Below, in pieces: positions 55,907-64,000 of a stretch of DNA of 64,000 nucleotides. Source of the stretch: Nakamurella leprariae (GTDB lineage: Bacteria > Actinomycetota > Actinomycetes > Mycobacteriales > Nakamurellaceae); the NCBI RefSeq assembly GCF_016918035.1, contig NZ_JAERWK010000005.1, positions 203,905-267,904 on the forward strand. Reading direction: 5' to 3'. The position numbers and the translations under genes are program-made. Under the pieces are notes generated by a model. It worked only from the letters and a program-made list of their open reading frames with translations, did not search any database and was not told the DNA's origin. Position 1 is the first letter of the stretch. Every line of letters starts with the position of its first letter.

Positions 55907-58900
55907 TCATCCGTACGTGAGGCACTCATCGAGATAGATGTCGAGGCGACTGCTCAACTTGCCGAATCCCCATTCCCGGAGCACGGCTCGCTTGCGCTCC
56001 GCCGCGGTGAGCTCCGGACCCATGGCACCCATGAGGGTCCGGACCTCACCGCGCGGGATGTCGGTCAGGTCGCGTGGGCCGCGCTCGCGGAGCAACACCG
56101 GCTCGACGTCCATCGGGTACAGCGTCGCTTCGCCGGTCCGCACGTACCGGTCCCGGACACGCTGCAGCTGCTGGCGCCGGACCGCTCCGTCCACGGCGAG
56201 GTCGAGGAGACGGCGGATCTCCCTGCCGACCCGCTGCCCACCGGAGGCGGTGACGTACAACCGATACGCGCGATCCGCGTGCATCGGCCCTTCGGCCTCG
56301 ACGATCTCCGCCAGGCCCTCGCGCACAGCGGTCAGCGCGACGTCGCTCACCGGAGTCAACTGCCGTGGGGTCCACAGCCGGTAGGGCGCCTTGCGCACCG
56401 CCCCGGAAGGCGGCGGGGTCACCGGCCCGGGCGCAGCCGTCCGACCGCCTTGCGCTCGGACCGAGTCCACCGTCCCGACGACAGCCGTTTCGGATCCGCC
56501 GGCCTCGACCGTGGCTGCGAGGCCCTCGTCGTCCTCTTCGTCGTCGGCCGGGGGGACGTACCAGGACGGCGGCGAGGCGACGACCGGTGGGCGTGGCCCG
56601 AGGGCAGGCTCCCCGATGGTCGACTCCTCCGCCGACACGACATGCTGCTCGTCCGCCGGGCGCGGCGGCGGTGTGATCGCCGTCCTGACGAGGTCCTCGG
56701 CTCGAGTGTTCGCCTGTGCCTCCCGCCAGTCCCCCGTCGGGATGCCCAGATCCTCGAGGTGTCGCCAGACCGGCTCCATGGCCACCGCGGGGTCACGGAA
56801 GAACGCCGATCCACGGATGCGCTCGAAAGTCCAGCCCGCCCGCTCCAACACCTGCTGACGGGCACGGTCGCTCTCCCACGCGTCCTCGCCGTGCCAGCGG
56901 TCGCCGTCGCACTCGATGGCCAGACGTGATTCCGGCCCGGTGACCACGATGTCCAGGCGGTACTGGCCGACCTTGTACTGGACGGCCACGTCCCGGTACC
57001 CGCGGTCGAGCAGTGCCCTGACGACCTTGCGCTCGAACTCGGACTCGCAGCGGCCGAGCAGATCGGTGCGCACCGCCTCGACCGCGGGATCGCCCAGGCA
57101 GTGCCTGATCAGCGCGGCCCGGTGGTCGCCCGGCAAGAGATCGTTGGGCGACACGGACGTCACGACCCACATCTGGTTGCGCGCCCGAGACGCGGCGACG
57201 TTGATCCGACGCAGGTCCTTCGCGCTGGTCATGGCGCCGTGCCGAGTCTTCGCCTGACTCGGGTCAGGTGCGATGACCGTGCTCACCACCATGACGTCAC
57301 GCTCATCGCCCTGGAAGTTGGCCGGTTCGCCGACCCGGATGGCCCGTTGCTGCATGATCTCCGGGCCGAGCCGGTCGAAGAGCCTGTCCCACACCAGCTT
57401 CGACTGCGCGGTGCCCAGCAGCGTGATCACGCCGAACGACATCCCGGCGCACGCCGGGTCCCGGTGCAGCCGCTCCAGCAGGTCGACGACCGCATCCGCC
57501 TCCGGCTTGTTCACGAAGCCGATCCGGTAGCCGTCCTCGACGGTCAGGGTGCGCAACGGTCGCCACCCCGGACGCGGCGCCCGGTCCCGCAGCGGCACGA
57601 TCTTGCCGTCGTAGGCCAGTCGGTTGGAGAACTCGATGATCGGCGGCAGGCTCCGGAAGTGCTCCGTGAGCATCACCGGACTGGAGAAGCGCAGCATGGC
57701 CAGGTCGTAGAGGCTGCGGTCCGGATCGAACGTCGTCCGGTACCCGTGGATGTCCCGCAGGAAGTCGTCCATCAACTCGAAGACGCGTTCGCGGTTCAGC
57801 CCGACATTCTCCGGGCTGGTCTGCTTGTCGTCGCCCACGATGATGGTCGTGCGGGCCAACGCCAGCAGCGGCAGCGCCTCGAAGCCGATCTGGGACGCCT
57901 CGTCGACGATCAGCACGTCGAACGACGGCTCCGCAGTCGGGCGGAAGTTGGTCAGCGCCCGGCTCACCGGCATGATCCACACCGGCACGGCGGTCGTGGC
58001 GTCCTCCAGTGCCGTCCGCATCTCGGCGATCCACCGGTTGGCGTACTTGCCGCCGGTCTTGCCGAATCGATTGACGGCCGCGACGTAGCGCTGCAGTGCT
58101 TGCCGTTCACGGTGGCCGAGGTTGTCGAGCAGCCGGTGCCAGGCGCGCTCGGCCACCAGCTCGGTGATGGCGCGTTGCCGGTCCTGCGTGGTCTGCTCCA
58201 TCTGCGCCTGCACCACGGACGGCGAGGGCAGCGCGGCGATCCCGGTGAGCCAGGTGTCCAGCTGACGCCACTGCCACACGCCGGCGAAGTCGGCGGTGAC
58301 GACGGCTCCCGGGTCGCGCGCGAGCTTCTCGGCCCACACCGGTGCGACTGCGGCCAAGCGGCCGCGCAGCTCTCGCAGCCGTTGCGCCTGCGGTGCGATC
58401 GCGGCGAGCTGCTCGACCTCGGCCCACCAAGCGGTCCAAGCCTGCTGGTCGCCGTCGATCACCGCCCCGGCCAGGTTCCGCCACAGTGGCGAGGCGCCGC
58501 CGGATCGGGCGCCGCGCTCGAGGTGCTCGCGGACCCGGTCCAGGCGGAGATCGATGGCGCTGACCTGGGCGAAGACGTGCACGTCGTCCAGTGATGATGC
58601 GATCGAAGCCAGCCCACCGGCGTCCGGATGATCCGGGGTGGGAACTCCGAGTGCGTCCAGCCGGCCACGGAGCTGCTCCCACCGCTGCCGCGCCTGTCGG
58701 CAGGCGAGGACGTGATCGAGCTGCGCCGTGACCGTCTCCTCCGGCAGTCCGGGCAGTGCCGGGCCCCCCACCGGAGCGACCTGGTTCTGCCACTGGATGG
58801 CGATCCGGTGCCTGAGCTGCTCGATCACCAACGCATCGATGCACAGTTGGACTGTCTCCGCGGTCGCCGGCGGGCGTCCGTCCACCGTGCACGACTCGAC

Positions 58901-61057
58901 CGCCCGCTTGGCGTCCCGGGCGAAGAGGCCGAGCTTGCCGCCGGCAGCGAGTCGAGCGGCCGCTTCGCGCAGATGCTGCTCGAAGCGGTCCTCGGCAGCG
59001 CTCGGCACCCGGACGTCATGAGCGCGGACGCCGGCGCGGAGCCTGAACACCTGATCGCGCAGGGCCGTCACGCGCTCGATGAAGCCGCCCCATTCGCTCG
59101 CAAGACGAGCGTCGCCGTACTGCAGCAGGACTCGCTCGATCCAGTTCCCGGCGACCGACCGACGCCAGTCCACCTCCCGCCGAACCGCGACCGCCAGCTC
59201 GGTGATGGCGTCGACCTGCTCGACTGGGGCCGGTGCACCGGGCCGGAGGGCGGCCGCACCGCGAGTCGCCCGATCCCGCAGGTCATGTCGCGTTGCGACG
59301 AGCGCAGCGAACTCCTCCGGCGACGGCAGCTGCGCCCGATCAGGCAGCGTCAGCCCGGCCTGGTCGGCTCGGTCCGTCCCGATCGAGGCGAGCAGGCTCA
59401 CGAGCTCGGTGAACTCGTTCGAGCTCAAGGGTGCCGTGCAGTGCGGTCCGATGGGATCGGCGATCACTTCGCCGTACCGGTCAGCGGTCTCGGCCACCCA
59501 GGCGGCTGCGACCTGGGGCGTCAGCGATGCGCCGGCCAGCCAGTCACCCGGCAGCGCTTCCACCTCAGCCCGGCGGGTCCGGCGGAGCTGATGGGTGAGC
59601 TCGGCGAAGCGCCGGTCGATCTGGTCGATCGTCGACATCAGCTGGGTGATCCGCGCGTCGGCCGCTCGCGCGTCGCCCTGACCGACTCGGGTCTGGATGT
59701 GCTGGATCGAGTTGCCGAGCCGCCGTCGGCTCTCCTCGTCGGCACCGAGCACGGACACCGCCAGGTCGCGGATCTCCTCCGGGATCTTGTCGGACAGCAC
59801 GCTGAGCGCCTGTTCCTTCTCGGCGACGACCAGCACGCGCCGCCCCTCGGCGACGAAGTGGCTGATGAGATTGGCGATGGTGTGCGACTTCCCGGTCCCG
59901 GGTGGCCCCTGCACGACGACGCCGGGTTGGAACGAGGCCAGCCGCAGGATGCGCTGCTGCTGCTCGTTCGCCGGCAGCGGCAGCATCAACAGGCCGCTGT
60001 CACGGCCACTGTCACGGCCGCTGCCGTCGCTGGTCCCCGCGCCATCGCCCGCGATCGGGTCCTCGGTGGTCAGGATGGCCCGCAGCGGCGGCGGAATGAC
60101 CTCGTGATCGTCGCGGTACAGCTGCCGCATCGCCTCGAGGAAATCCTCGGAGTTGGCCAGGCGGCGGCGCAGGAACACCGTCCAGCTGGGTGTGACCACG
60201 GCATGGTCGACCGGACCGGACGGCGATGCTGCCATCAGCTCCCCGCGGTGATCCACCGCCCGGACGAGCCGGCGCAGCAGCTCGTCCCGCTCGGTCTCGT
60301 TCCACGGGTCGATGGCCTGCTCGACGACCGCCTGCCGGATCGCGGTGAATCCGGCCCGGTCGTGCACGTCGAGGCCGCGGACGACTCGATCGTCGACCTC
60401 GACGCCGCCGGCCGGAGTGACGGTGATCGTCGACGTCCGCCGGTCGATGGCCACTTCGACCGGCACGGACAGCAGCGGGTGGTCCACGACCTCGGCCGGT
60501 TGCGCGGTCATGTCGGTCCACCGCAGGTGGCCGAACCCCCACACCAGCTCGACGGAGTCCCGGTCGACGGCGAGTCGCTCGTGCTGTTCGAACAGGTTGC
60601 GATGCAGGTCCTTGACCTGTTGGGCGAGGCCCCACACGACCGACCAGGGCCGCCAGACCTCATCGATCCACGCCAGGGCCGGCGCGGTACGGCCGGCCCA
60701 CTCGTCCTCGGCCGCGGCGACCTCGTCCGGGTCGCGGTCGGGAGCGTGCTCCGGGGGCGGCTGCAGGTGCGGGGCGACCGCCGGTGAGATCGAGGCGCCG
60801 TCGACCAGGACCGCGGCCACGTCATCGGGCGGCTCCGGAGCCGCAGGCAGGTCGATGAAGTCGACCGTCAGCCAGCGGGACTCGTCGGGGTGGATCCGGA
60901 CCGCCTCATGCACCGGCAGCGACGACTCGGCCAGCCGGAACAGCCCATGGTCGGCGATGCGCCGCACCGAAGGGTGGCGGTGCGACTCGTACGCCGCCAG
61001 GTAGTCGATCAGGTTGAGCGCCTGGTCGCGGGCCGTCGACGGCGCGGCCTCGACCAT
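55907..61057 (-). CDS. Giant SF1 helicase with DUF559/Vsr-type nuclease; candidate defence protein
   Basis: This 1716-residue protein has an N-terminal ~370 residues of unknown fold, Walker A GPPGTGKS near 385, motif II DEASQ near 1047, and later SF1 motifs NFQGDERDVMVVS and NVAASRARNQMWV. The nuclease domain near 1340-1430 reads SEFERKVVRALLDRGYRD, then RLAIECDGDRWHG, a PD-(D/E)xK-type site. A disordered Pro/Glu-rich link leads to a DUF3320-like winged end. ATG 61057 follows AGGAGG at five bases. Its order resembles the helicase-Vsr defence proteins called Hhe. No partner gene is adjacent. The defence role is an inference. Confidence 0.82.
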   Translation of the reverse strand: MVEAAPSTARDQALNLIDYLAAYESHRHPSVRRIADHGLFRLAESSLPVHEAVRIHPDESRWLTVDFIDLPAAPEPPDDVAAVLVDGASISPAVAPHLQPPPEHAPDRDPDEVAAAEDEWAGRTAPALAWIDEVWRPWSVVWGLAQQVKDLHRNLFEQHERLAVDRDSVELVWGFGHLRWTDMTAQPAEVVDHPLLSVPVEVAIDRRTSTITVTPAGGVEVDDRVVRGLDVHDRAGFTAIRQAVVEQAIDPWNETERDELLRRLVRAVDHRGELMAASPSGPVDHAVVTPSWTVFLRRRLANSEDFLEAMRQLYRDDHEVIPPPLRAILTTEDPIAGDGAGTSDGSGRDSGRDSGLLMLPLPANEQQQRILRLASFQPGVVVQGPPGTGKSHTIANLISHFVAEGRRVLVVAEKEQALSVLSDKIPEEIRDLAVSVLGADEESRRRLGNSIQHIQTRVGQGDARAADARITQLMSTIDQIDRRFAELTHQLRRTRRAEVEALPGDWLAGASLTPQVAAAWVAETADRYGEVIADPIGPHCTAPLSSNEFTELVSLLASIGTDRADQAGLTLPDRAQLPSPEEFAALVATRHDLRDRATRGAAALRPGAPAPVEQVDAITELAVAVRREVDWRRSVAGNWIERVLLQYGDARLASEWGGFIERVTALRDQVFRLRAGVRAHDVRVPSAAEDRFEQHLREAAARLAAGGKLGLFARDAKRAVESCTVDGRPPATAETVQLCIDALVIEQLRHRIAIQWQNQVAPVGGPALPGLPEETVTAQLDHVLACRQARQRWEQLRGRLDALGVPTPDHPDAGGLASIASSLDDVHVFAQVSAIDLRLDRVREHLERGARSGGASPLWRNLAGAVIDGDQQAWTAWWAEVEQLAAIAPQAQRLRELRGRLAAVAPVWAEKLARDPGAVVTADFAGVWQWRQLDTWLTGIAALPSPSVVQAQMEQTTQDRQRAITELVAERAWHRLLDNLGHRERQALQRYVAAVNRFGKTGGKYANRWIAEMRTALEDATTAVPVWIMPVSRALTNFRPTAEPSFDVLIVDEASQIGFEALPLLALARTTIIVGDDKQTSPENVGLNRERVFELMDDFLRDIHGYRTTFDPDRSLYDLAMLRFSSPVMLTEHFRSLPPIIEFSNRLAYDGKIVPLRDRAPRPGWRPLRTLTVEDGYRIGFVNKPEADAVVDLLERLHRDPACAGMSFGVITLLGTAQSKLVWDRLFDRLGPEIMQQRAIRVGEPANFQGDERDVMVVSTVIAPDPSQAKTRHGAMTSAKDLRRINVAASRARNQMWVVTSVSPNDLLPGDHRAALIRHCLGDPAVEAVRTDLLGRCESEFERKVVRALLDRGYRDVAVQYKVGQYRLDIVVTGPESRLAIECDGDRWHGEDAWESDRARQQVLERAGWTFERIRGSAFFRDPAVAMEPVWRHLEDLGIPTGDWREAQANTRAEDLVRTAITPPPRPADEQHVVSAEESTIGEPALGPRPPVVASPPSWYVPPADDEEDDEGLAATVEAGGSETAVVGTVDSVRAQGGRTAAPGPVTPPPSGAVRKAPYRLWTPRQLTPVSDVALTAVREGLAEIVEAEGPMHADRAYRLYVTASGGQRVGREIRRLLDLAVDGAVRRQQLQRVRDRYVRTGEATLYPMDVEPVLLRERGPRDLTDIPRGEVRTLMGAMGPELTAAERKRAVLREWGFGKLSSRLDIYLDECLTYG

Positions 61058-61163
61058 GCGGGCCTCCTGTTCATCGCGCGGTGAGCGGGTCGCCACTCGG
61101 CGTGTTGGAAATGGTACGAGAGCGGGCTGACAGCCCGCGGGGATCGTCCCCCGGGGCCGAGTT

Positions 61164-61261
61164 GTGCAGCGCAGCGCTGCACCACTGCACTCCGCCCACT
61201 TGCACCGTCCAGATCGCCCACTGGGTGCCACCCGACCAGATGTGCAACAGGCGGTTGCACA
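61164..61261. promoter_or_regulatory. Two inverted repeats in the helicase-cinA divergent gap
   Basis: TGCAGCG/CGCTGCA around CAG lies at about 61164-61182. TGTGCAAC (61241-61248) and GTTGCACA (61254-61261) with a five-base spacer form a perfect 8-bp operator-like repeat. Both sit in the 330-bp gap 61058-61387 between divergent genes, so they may bind a regulator of either. Nothing else in that gap is recognised. Confidence 0.5.
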
Positions 61262-61387
61262 ATTGGGCGGCGCGTCCCGAGTGGCGGTCGGCGTCTCCGA
61301 GCTGACGGATCGGCCGCCGCCCCGGCGGGTACCAGCAGGCACCAGTCGGCCCACCGACACCGAGGTCGACAGGACGAGAGGATCCGC

Positions 61388-61858
61388 GTGAGCAGCAATC
61401 CGTCACCAGACGTCGCCGAGCGGATCGCCGAGCTCGCCCAGCAGGCCGGCGTGACGGTGGCCTGCGCGGAGTCGCTGACCGGCGGTCAGATCGCCACCGC
61501 CCTGGCGGCGGCACCTGACTCGTCGGCGTGGTTCCGGGGCGGCATCGTGGCGTACGCCAGCGAGGTCAAGCACGACCTGCTCGAGGTGCCGCCCGGCCCG
61601 GTGGTGTGCGAGGAGTCGGCCCGGACGATGGCGGCCACCACGGCCAAGCTGCTGGGCGCGGACGTCGTCGTCGCCGTGACCGGGGTGGGCGGGCCCGATC
61701 CGCAGGACGACCAGCCGCCGGGCACCGTGTGGTTCGCCCTGCGCAGCGGGGACGGTGTCGAGAGCTGTTGTCTCGACTTCGACGGCGATCCGCCGGAGAT
61801 CGTCGAGCGGACCACCGCCGAGTCACTGCGCCGGTTGCACGAGCACCTGCGGCCCTGA
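61388..61858 (+). CDS. cinA: CinA-C domain nicotinamide-nucleotide amidohydrolase
   Basis: This 156-residue protein is a stand-alone CinA C-terminal domain (PncC). It begins [23 protein letters not shown] and has [22 protein letters not shown]. It deamidates NMN in NAD recycling. The GTG start lies behind GAGAGGATCC. The N-terminal molybdopterin-binding-like domain of long CinA is absent, as is usual for PncC. Confidence 0.92.
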   Translation: MSSNPSPDVAERIAELAQQAGVTVACAESLTGGQIATALAAAPDSSAWFRGGIVAYASEVKHDLLEVPPGPVVCEESARTMAATTAKLLGADVVVAVTGVGGPDPQDDQPPGTVWFALRSGDGVESCCLDFDGDPPEIVERTTAESLRRLHEHLRP

Positions 61859-61925
61859 TCAGCGCGTCAGCTGCCGTGTCCGAATCCCGCTAGGAGATCG
61901 GCCGGCGGCGGCGCACGATGCTGGT

Positions 61926-63416
61926 GTGCAACCAGCCACGGGGTTCGACGAGCGCTACCGGGCCATCCAGACCCGGGACAGGCGGTTCGACGGCCAGTTC
62001 GTCACCGCCGTCCGGTCGACCGGCATCTACTGCCGGCCGTCCTGCCCGGCGCGCACACCGAAGCCGGCCAACGTCACCTTCTTCGCCACCAGCGCCGCCG
62101 CGCACCAGGCCGGCTACCGGGCGTGCAAGCGCTGCCTGCCCGAGTCCACGCCCGGGACGCCCGCCTGGAACCTGCGCGGCGATGTGGCCGCCCGGGCCAT
62201 GCGGCTCATCGCCGACGGGGTGGTCGACCGGGAGGGGGTGCCCGGGCTGGCGTCCAGGCTCGGCTACTCGACGCGGCACCTGACCCGGCTGCTCACCGAG
62301 CAGCTCGGCGCCGGGCCCCTGGCGTTGAGCCGGGCGCACCGGGCCCAGACCGCGCGGACGCTGCTGACCTCGACCGCCCTGCCCATCGGCGACGTCGCCT
62401 ACGCGTCGGGTTTCGCCAGCGTGCGGCAGTTCAACGACACCGTCGGCGAGATCTTCGATCTCACGCCGACCGAGCTCCGGACCCGGGCCGGTGGGGCGGC
62501 GGCCGCGACGTCCGGCGCGATCGACCTGGTGCTGCCGGTCCGGCCACCGCACGACGCGGCCTGGGTGCTGGCCTGGCTGGCCCGCCGGGCGGTCCCGGGC
62601 GTGGAGGTGGGCATCGCCTCGGCGTACGCGCGGGCGGTGGGGCTCCCCGGGGGCCCGGCGTGGTTCCGGGTGAGCCCGGGTGCCACCGGACTGCGGCTGA
62701 CCGCGCGGCTGACCGCGATGCGCGACCTGCCGACCCTGGTGGCCCGGGTTCGGCGACTGTTCGACCTGGACGCGGATCCGGTGGGCATCGACAGCGCCCT
62801 GAGCGCCGATCCGGTGGGGGCCGTGCTGGTCGCGGCCCGACCCGGGATCCGGGTCCCCGGCAGTGTCGACCCGGCCGAGATGCTGGTCCGCGCGGTGGTC
62901 GGGCAGCAGGTCAGCGTGACCGCCGCACGGACGGCGCTGGGTCGGCTGGCCGAGCGGGTGGGTACCCCGGTGCAGACCGAGATGGGCCCGACCCGACTGT
63001 TCCCCACGCCCGCGCAGATCGTCACTCTCGGCGCCGAGGCCCTGCCCGGACCCCGGAGCCGGCGGGAGACGTTGCTCGCGGTCTGCCGGGACCTGGCCGA
63101 CGGGACGCTGTCGCTGGACGTCGGCGATGACACCGCCGAGCAGGCCCAGCGACTGTCGACCTACCGCGGCATCGGTCCGTGGACCACCGGATACCTGGCC
63201 ATGCGGGTGCTCGGTGACCCGGATGTGCTGCTCACCGGCGACCTGGCCGTCCGTCGCGGTGCCCAGGTGTCCGGCTTCGCCAGCGACGCACCTGCACTGC
63301 TGACCCGCGCCGCCGCCCTCACGCCGTGGCGGTCCTACCTGTCCATGCATCTCTGGGCGGCGGCCGGGTCGGAACCCCCCGCCGCGCAACCCGTTCGAGT
63401 CGAGGAGTCGTCGTGA
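61926..63416 (+). CDS. Ada-AlkA fusion: alkylation sensor and 3-methyladenine glycosylase
   Basis: This 496-residue protein joins three parts. An Ada-type zinc domain holds Cys36, Cys40, Cys67 and Cys70; Cys36 is the expected methyl acceptor for phosphotriesters. An AraC HTH follows (~85-190, with [19 protein letters not shown]). The AlkA glycosylase comes last, with the HhH segment [17 protein letters not shown] and catalytic Asp439 (LLTGDLAVR). It should both sense alkyl damage and excise bases. It ends four bases into ogt. GTG 61926 is the likely start. Confidence 0.92.
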   Translation: MQPATGFDERYRAIQTRDRRFDGQFVTAVRSTGIYCRPSCPARTPKPANVTFFATSAAAHQAGYRACKRCLPESTPGTPAWNLRGDVAARAMRLIADGVVDREGVPGLASRLGYSTRHLTRLLTEQLGAGPLALSRAHRAQTARTLLTSTALPIGDVAYASGFASVRQFNDTVGEIFDLTPTELRTRAGGAAAATSGAIDLVLPVRPPHDAAWVLAWLARRAVPGVEVGIASAYARAVGLPGGPAWFRVSPGATGLRLTARLTAMRDLPTLVARVRRLFDLDADPVGIDSALSADPVGAVLVAARPGIRVPGSVDPAEMLVRAVVGQQVSVTAARTALGRLAERVGTPVQTEMGPTRLFPTPAQIVTLGAEALPGPRSRRETLLAVCRDLADGTLSLDVGDDTAEQAQRLSTYRGIGPWTTGYLAMRVLGDPDVLLTGDLAVRRGAQVSGFASDAPALLTRAAALTPWRSYLSMHLWAAAGSEPPAAQPVRVEESS

Positions 63417-63922
63417 CCGCACTGGTCGACACCGTCAGCACCGCGGATGGACCCTTCACCCTGGTCGTGGACCGGACGCCGGACGGGGAGGTGGTACTCG
63501 CCTCCGGATGGACGAATGACCTCGATGCCGTGATCAGCCGGATCGGTCCGGCCGCGCGGCCGGAGTCGATGGAGGCCGGCGAGACCGACGCCGGTCGCGC
63601 GGTGATCGCCTACTACGACGGGGATCTCACCGCGATCGACCGGGTGCCGGTGCGACAGATCGGCGGGGCGTTCCGCACCGTGGCGTGGCAGGCACTGCGG
63701 GACATCCCCGCGGGCCGGCCGCTGACGTACTCCGAGTTCGCCCAGCGGCTGGGCAATCCCAAGGCGGTGCGGGCGGCGGCGGGGGCATGTGCGAGCAATG
63801 CACCGGCGCTGTTCGTGCCGTGTCACCGCGTGCTGCGGACCGACGGCAGCCTGGGCGGCTTCGCCTGGGGACTGGACGTCAAGCGCTCGTTGTTGGCGCG
63901 GGAGGCGACTGCTGCGATCTGA
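63413..63922 (+). CDS. ogt: Methylated-DNA-protein-cysteine methyltransferase
   Basis: This 169-residue protein moves O6-alkyl groups from guanine to its own Cys137 in the PCHRV motif (136-140). [39 protein letters not shown] is the DNA-binding/HTH part. It starts at a GTG overlapping the Ada-AlkA stop by four bases, so both alkylation-repair activities are made together. The transcript runs to the low-complexity end of the window. Confidence 0.93.
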   Translation: MTALVDTVSTADGPFTLVVDRTPDGEVVLASGWTNDLDAVISRIGPAARPESMEAGETDAGRAVIAYYDGDLTAIDRVPVRQIGGAFRTVAWQALRDIPAGRPLTYSEFAQRLGNPKAVRAAAGACASNAPALFVPCHRVLRTDGSLGGFAWGLDVKRSLLAREATAAI

Positions 63923-63933
63923 TCTCGACGACG

Positions 63934-63990
63934 GAGGGGTGGGGGGGCGGGCGGCCGGGCCCCCCCCCCCCCGCCCACAGGACGCCCCCC
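63934..63990. other. G/C homopolymer tract at the window end
   Basis: After ogt the sequence is runs of G and then 13 consecutive C (63960-63972), followed by CCCACAGG-type text. It can fold as a G/C hairpin and might be a terminator. The composition is also what a poorly resolved contig edge looks like. No gene is visible here. Confidence 0.5.
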
Positions 63991-64000
63991 ACCACAGGCC

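Noticed and set aside
63934..63990. Genuine transcription terminator of ogt
   Set aside because: The 13-C run and G/C homopolymers look like a contig-edge artefact, so no terminator is claimed.

Overview
The window is very high-GC, gene-dense DNA from an actinomycete (Actinomycetota). Pointers are the many GTG starts, 4-nt start/stop overlaps, leaderless promoters of the form TAnnnT plus 6-7 nt plus ATG/GTG, an XPB-type helicase, and a moaA/moaD plus moaC/mog/moaE plus XPB neighbourhood like the one in Mycobacterium tuberculosis. A Nakamurella-like lineage is plausible but cannot be proven by reading alone. I saw no rRNA, tRNA, CRISPR array or transposase.

Layout. 1-8580 is housekeeping: a cut-off DUF202 membrane protein, moaA-moaD, a Pro/Gln-rich membrane protein, RtcB RNA ligase, the TldD/TldE protease pair, and the ohrR-ohr peroxide module. 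8669-13726 is accessory: a retron-type reverse transcriptase, an ABC exporter with a tiny HTH regulator and two matching operators, and an AT-richer three-gene cassette that reads as a toxin-antitoxin-SecB chaperone (TAC) module between two copies of a 74-bp direct repeat. 14148-17450 holds a VOC protein and a coupled malic enzyme-moaC-mogA-moaE operon. 17642-26879 is a catabolic cluster: Baeyer-Villiger monooxygenase, esterase, PucR/CdaR regulator, a double-domain CoA-transferase, enoyl-CoA hydratase, thiolase-like protein and DUF35 protein. Together these could oxidise a ketone to an ester or lactone, hydrolyse it, load the acid on CoA and shorten it.

26900-32925 mixes a lipoprotein, a MobA-like nucleotidyltransferase, a helicase-associated protein, and SnoaL, TspO-like and PCMT proteins. 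33139-43005 is a maltodextrin locus: two GH13 hydrolases, malK, malG, malF, malE and a LacI regulator that carries a frameshift, with a 16-bp palindromic operator in the malE-lacI gap. 42923-55642 has a Ski2-type helicase, a recQ remnant among palindromes, prpE, a drrAB-like exporter, XPB helicase, a substrate-binding lipoprotein, an aldo/keto reductase, a PhnB-like protein and a potassium channel. 55907-61057 encodes a 1716-residue SF1 helicase with a C-terminal DUF559/Vsr-type nuclease, a candidate defence protein. 61388-63922 is cinA, an Ada-AlkA fusion and ogt. The last ~60 bases are G/C homopolymer and look like a contig edge.

Most notable are the TAC cassette with its repeats, the reverse transcriptase with no space for a standard msr-msd RNA, and the large helicase-nuclease.
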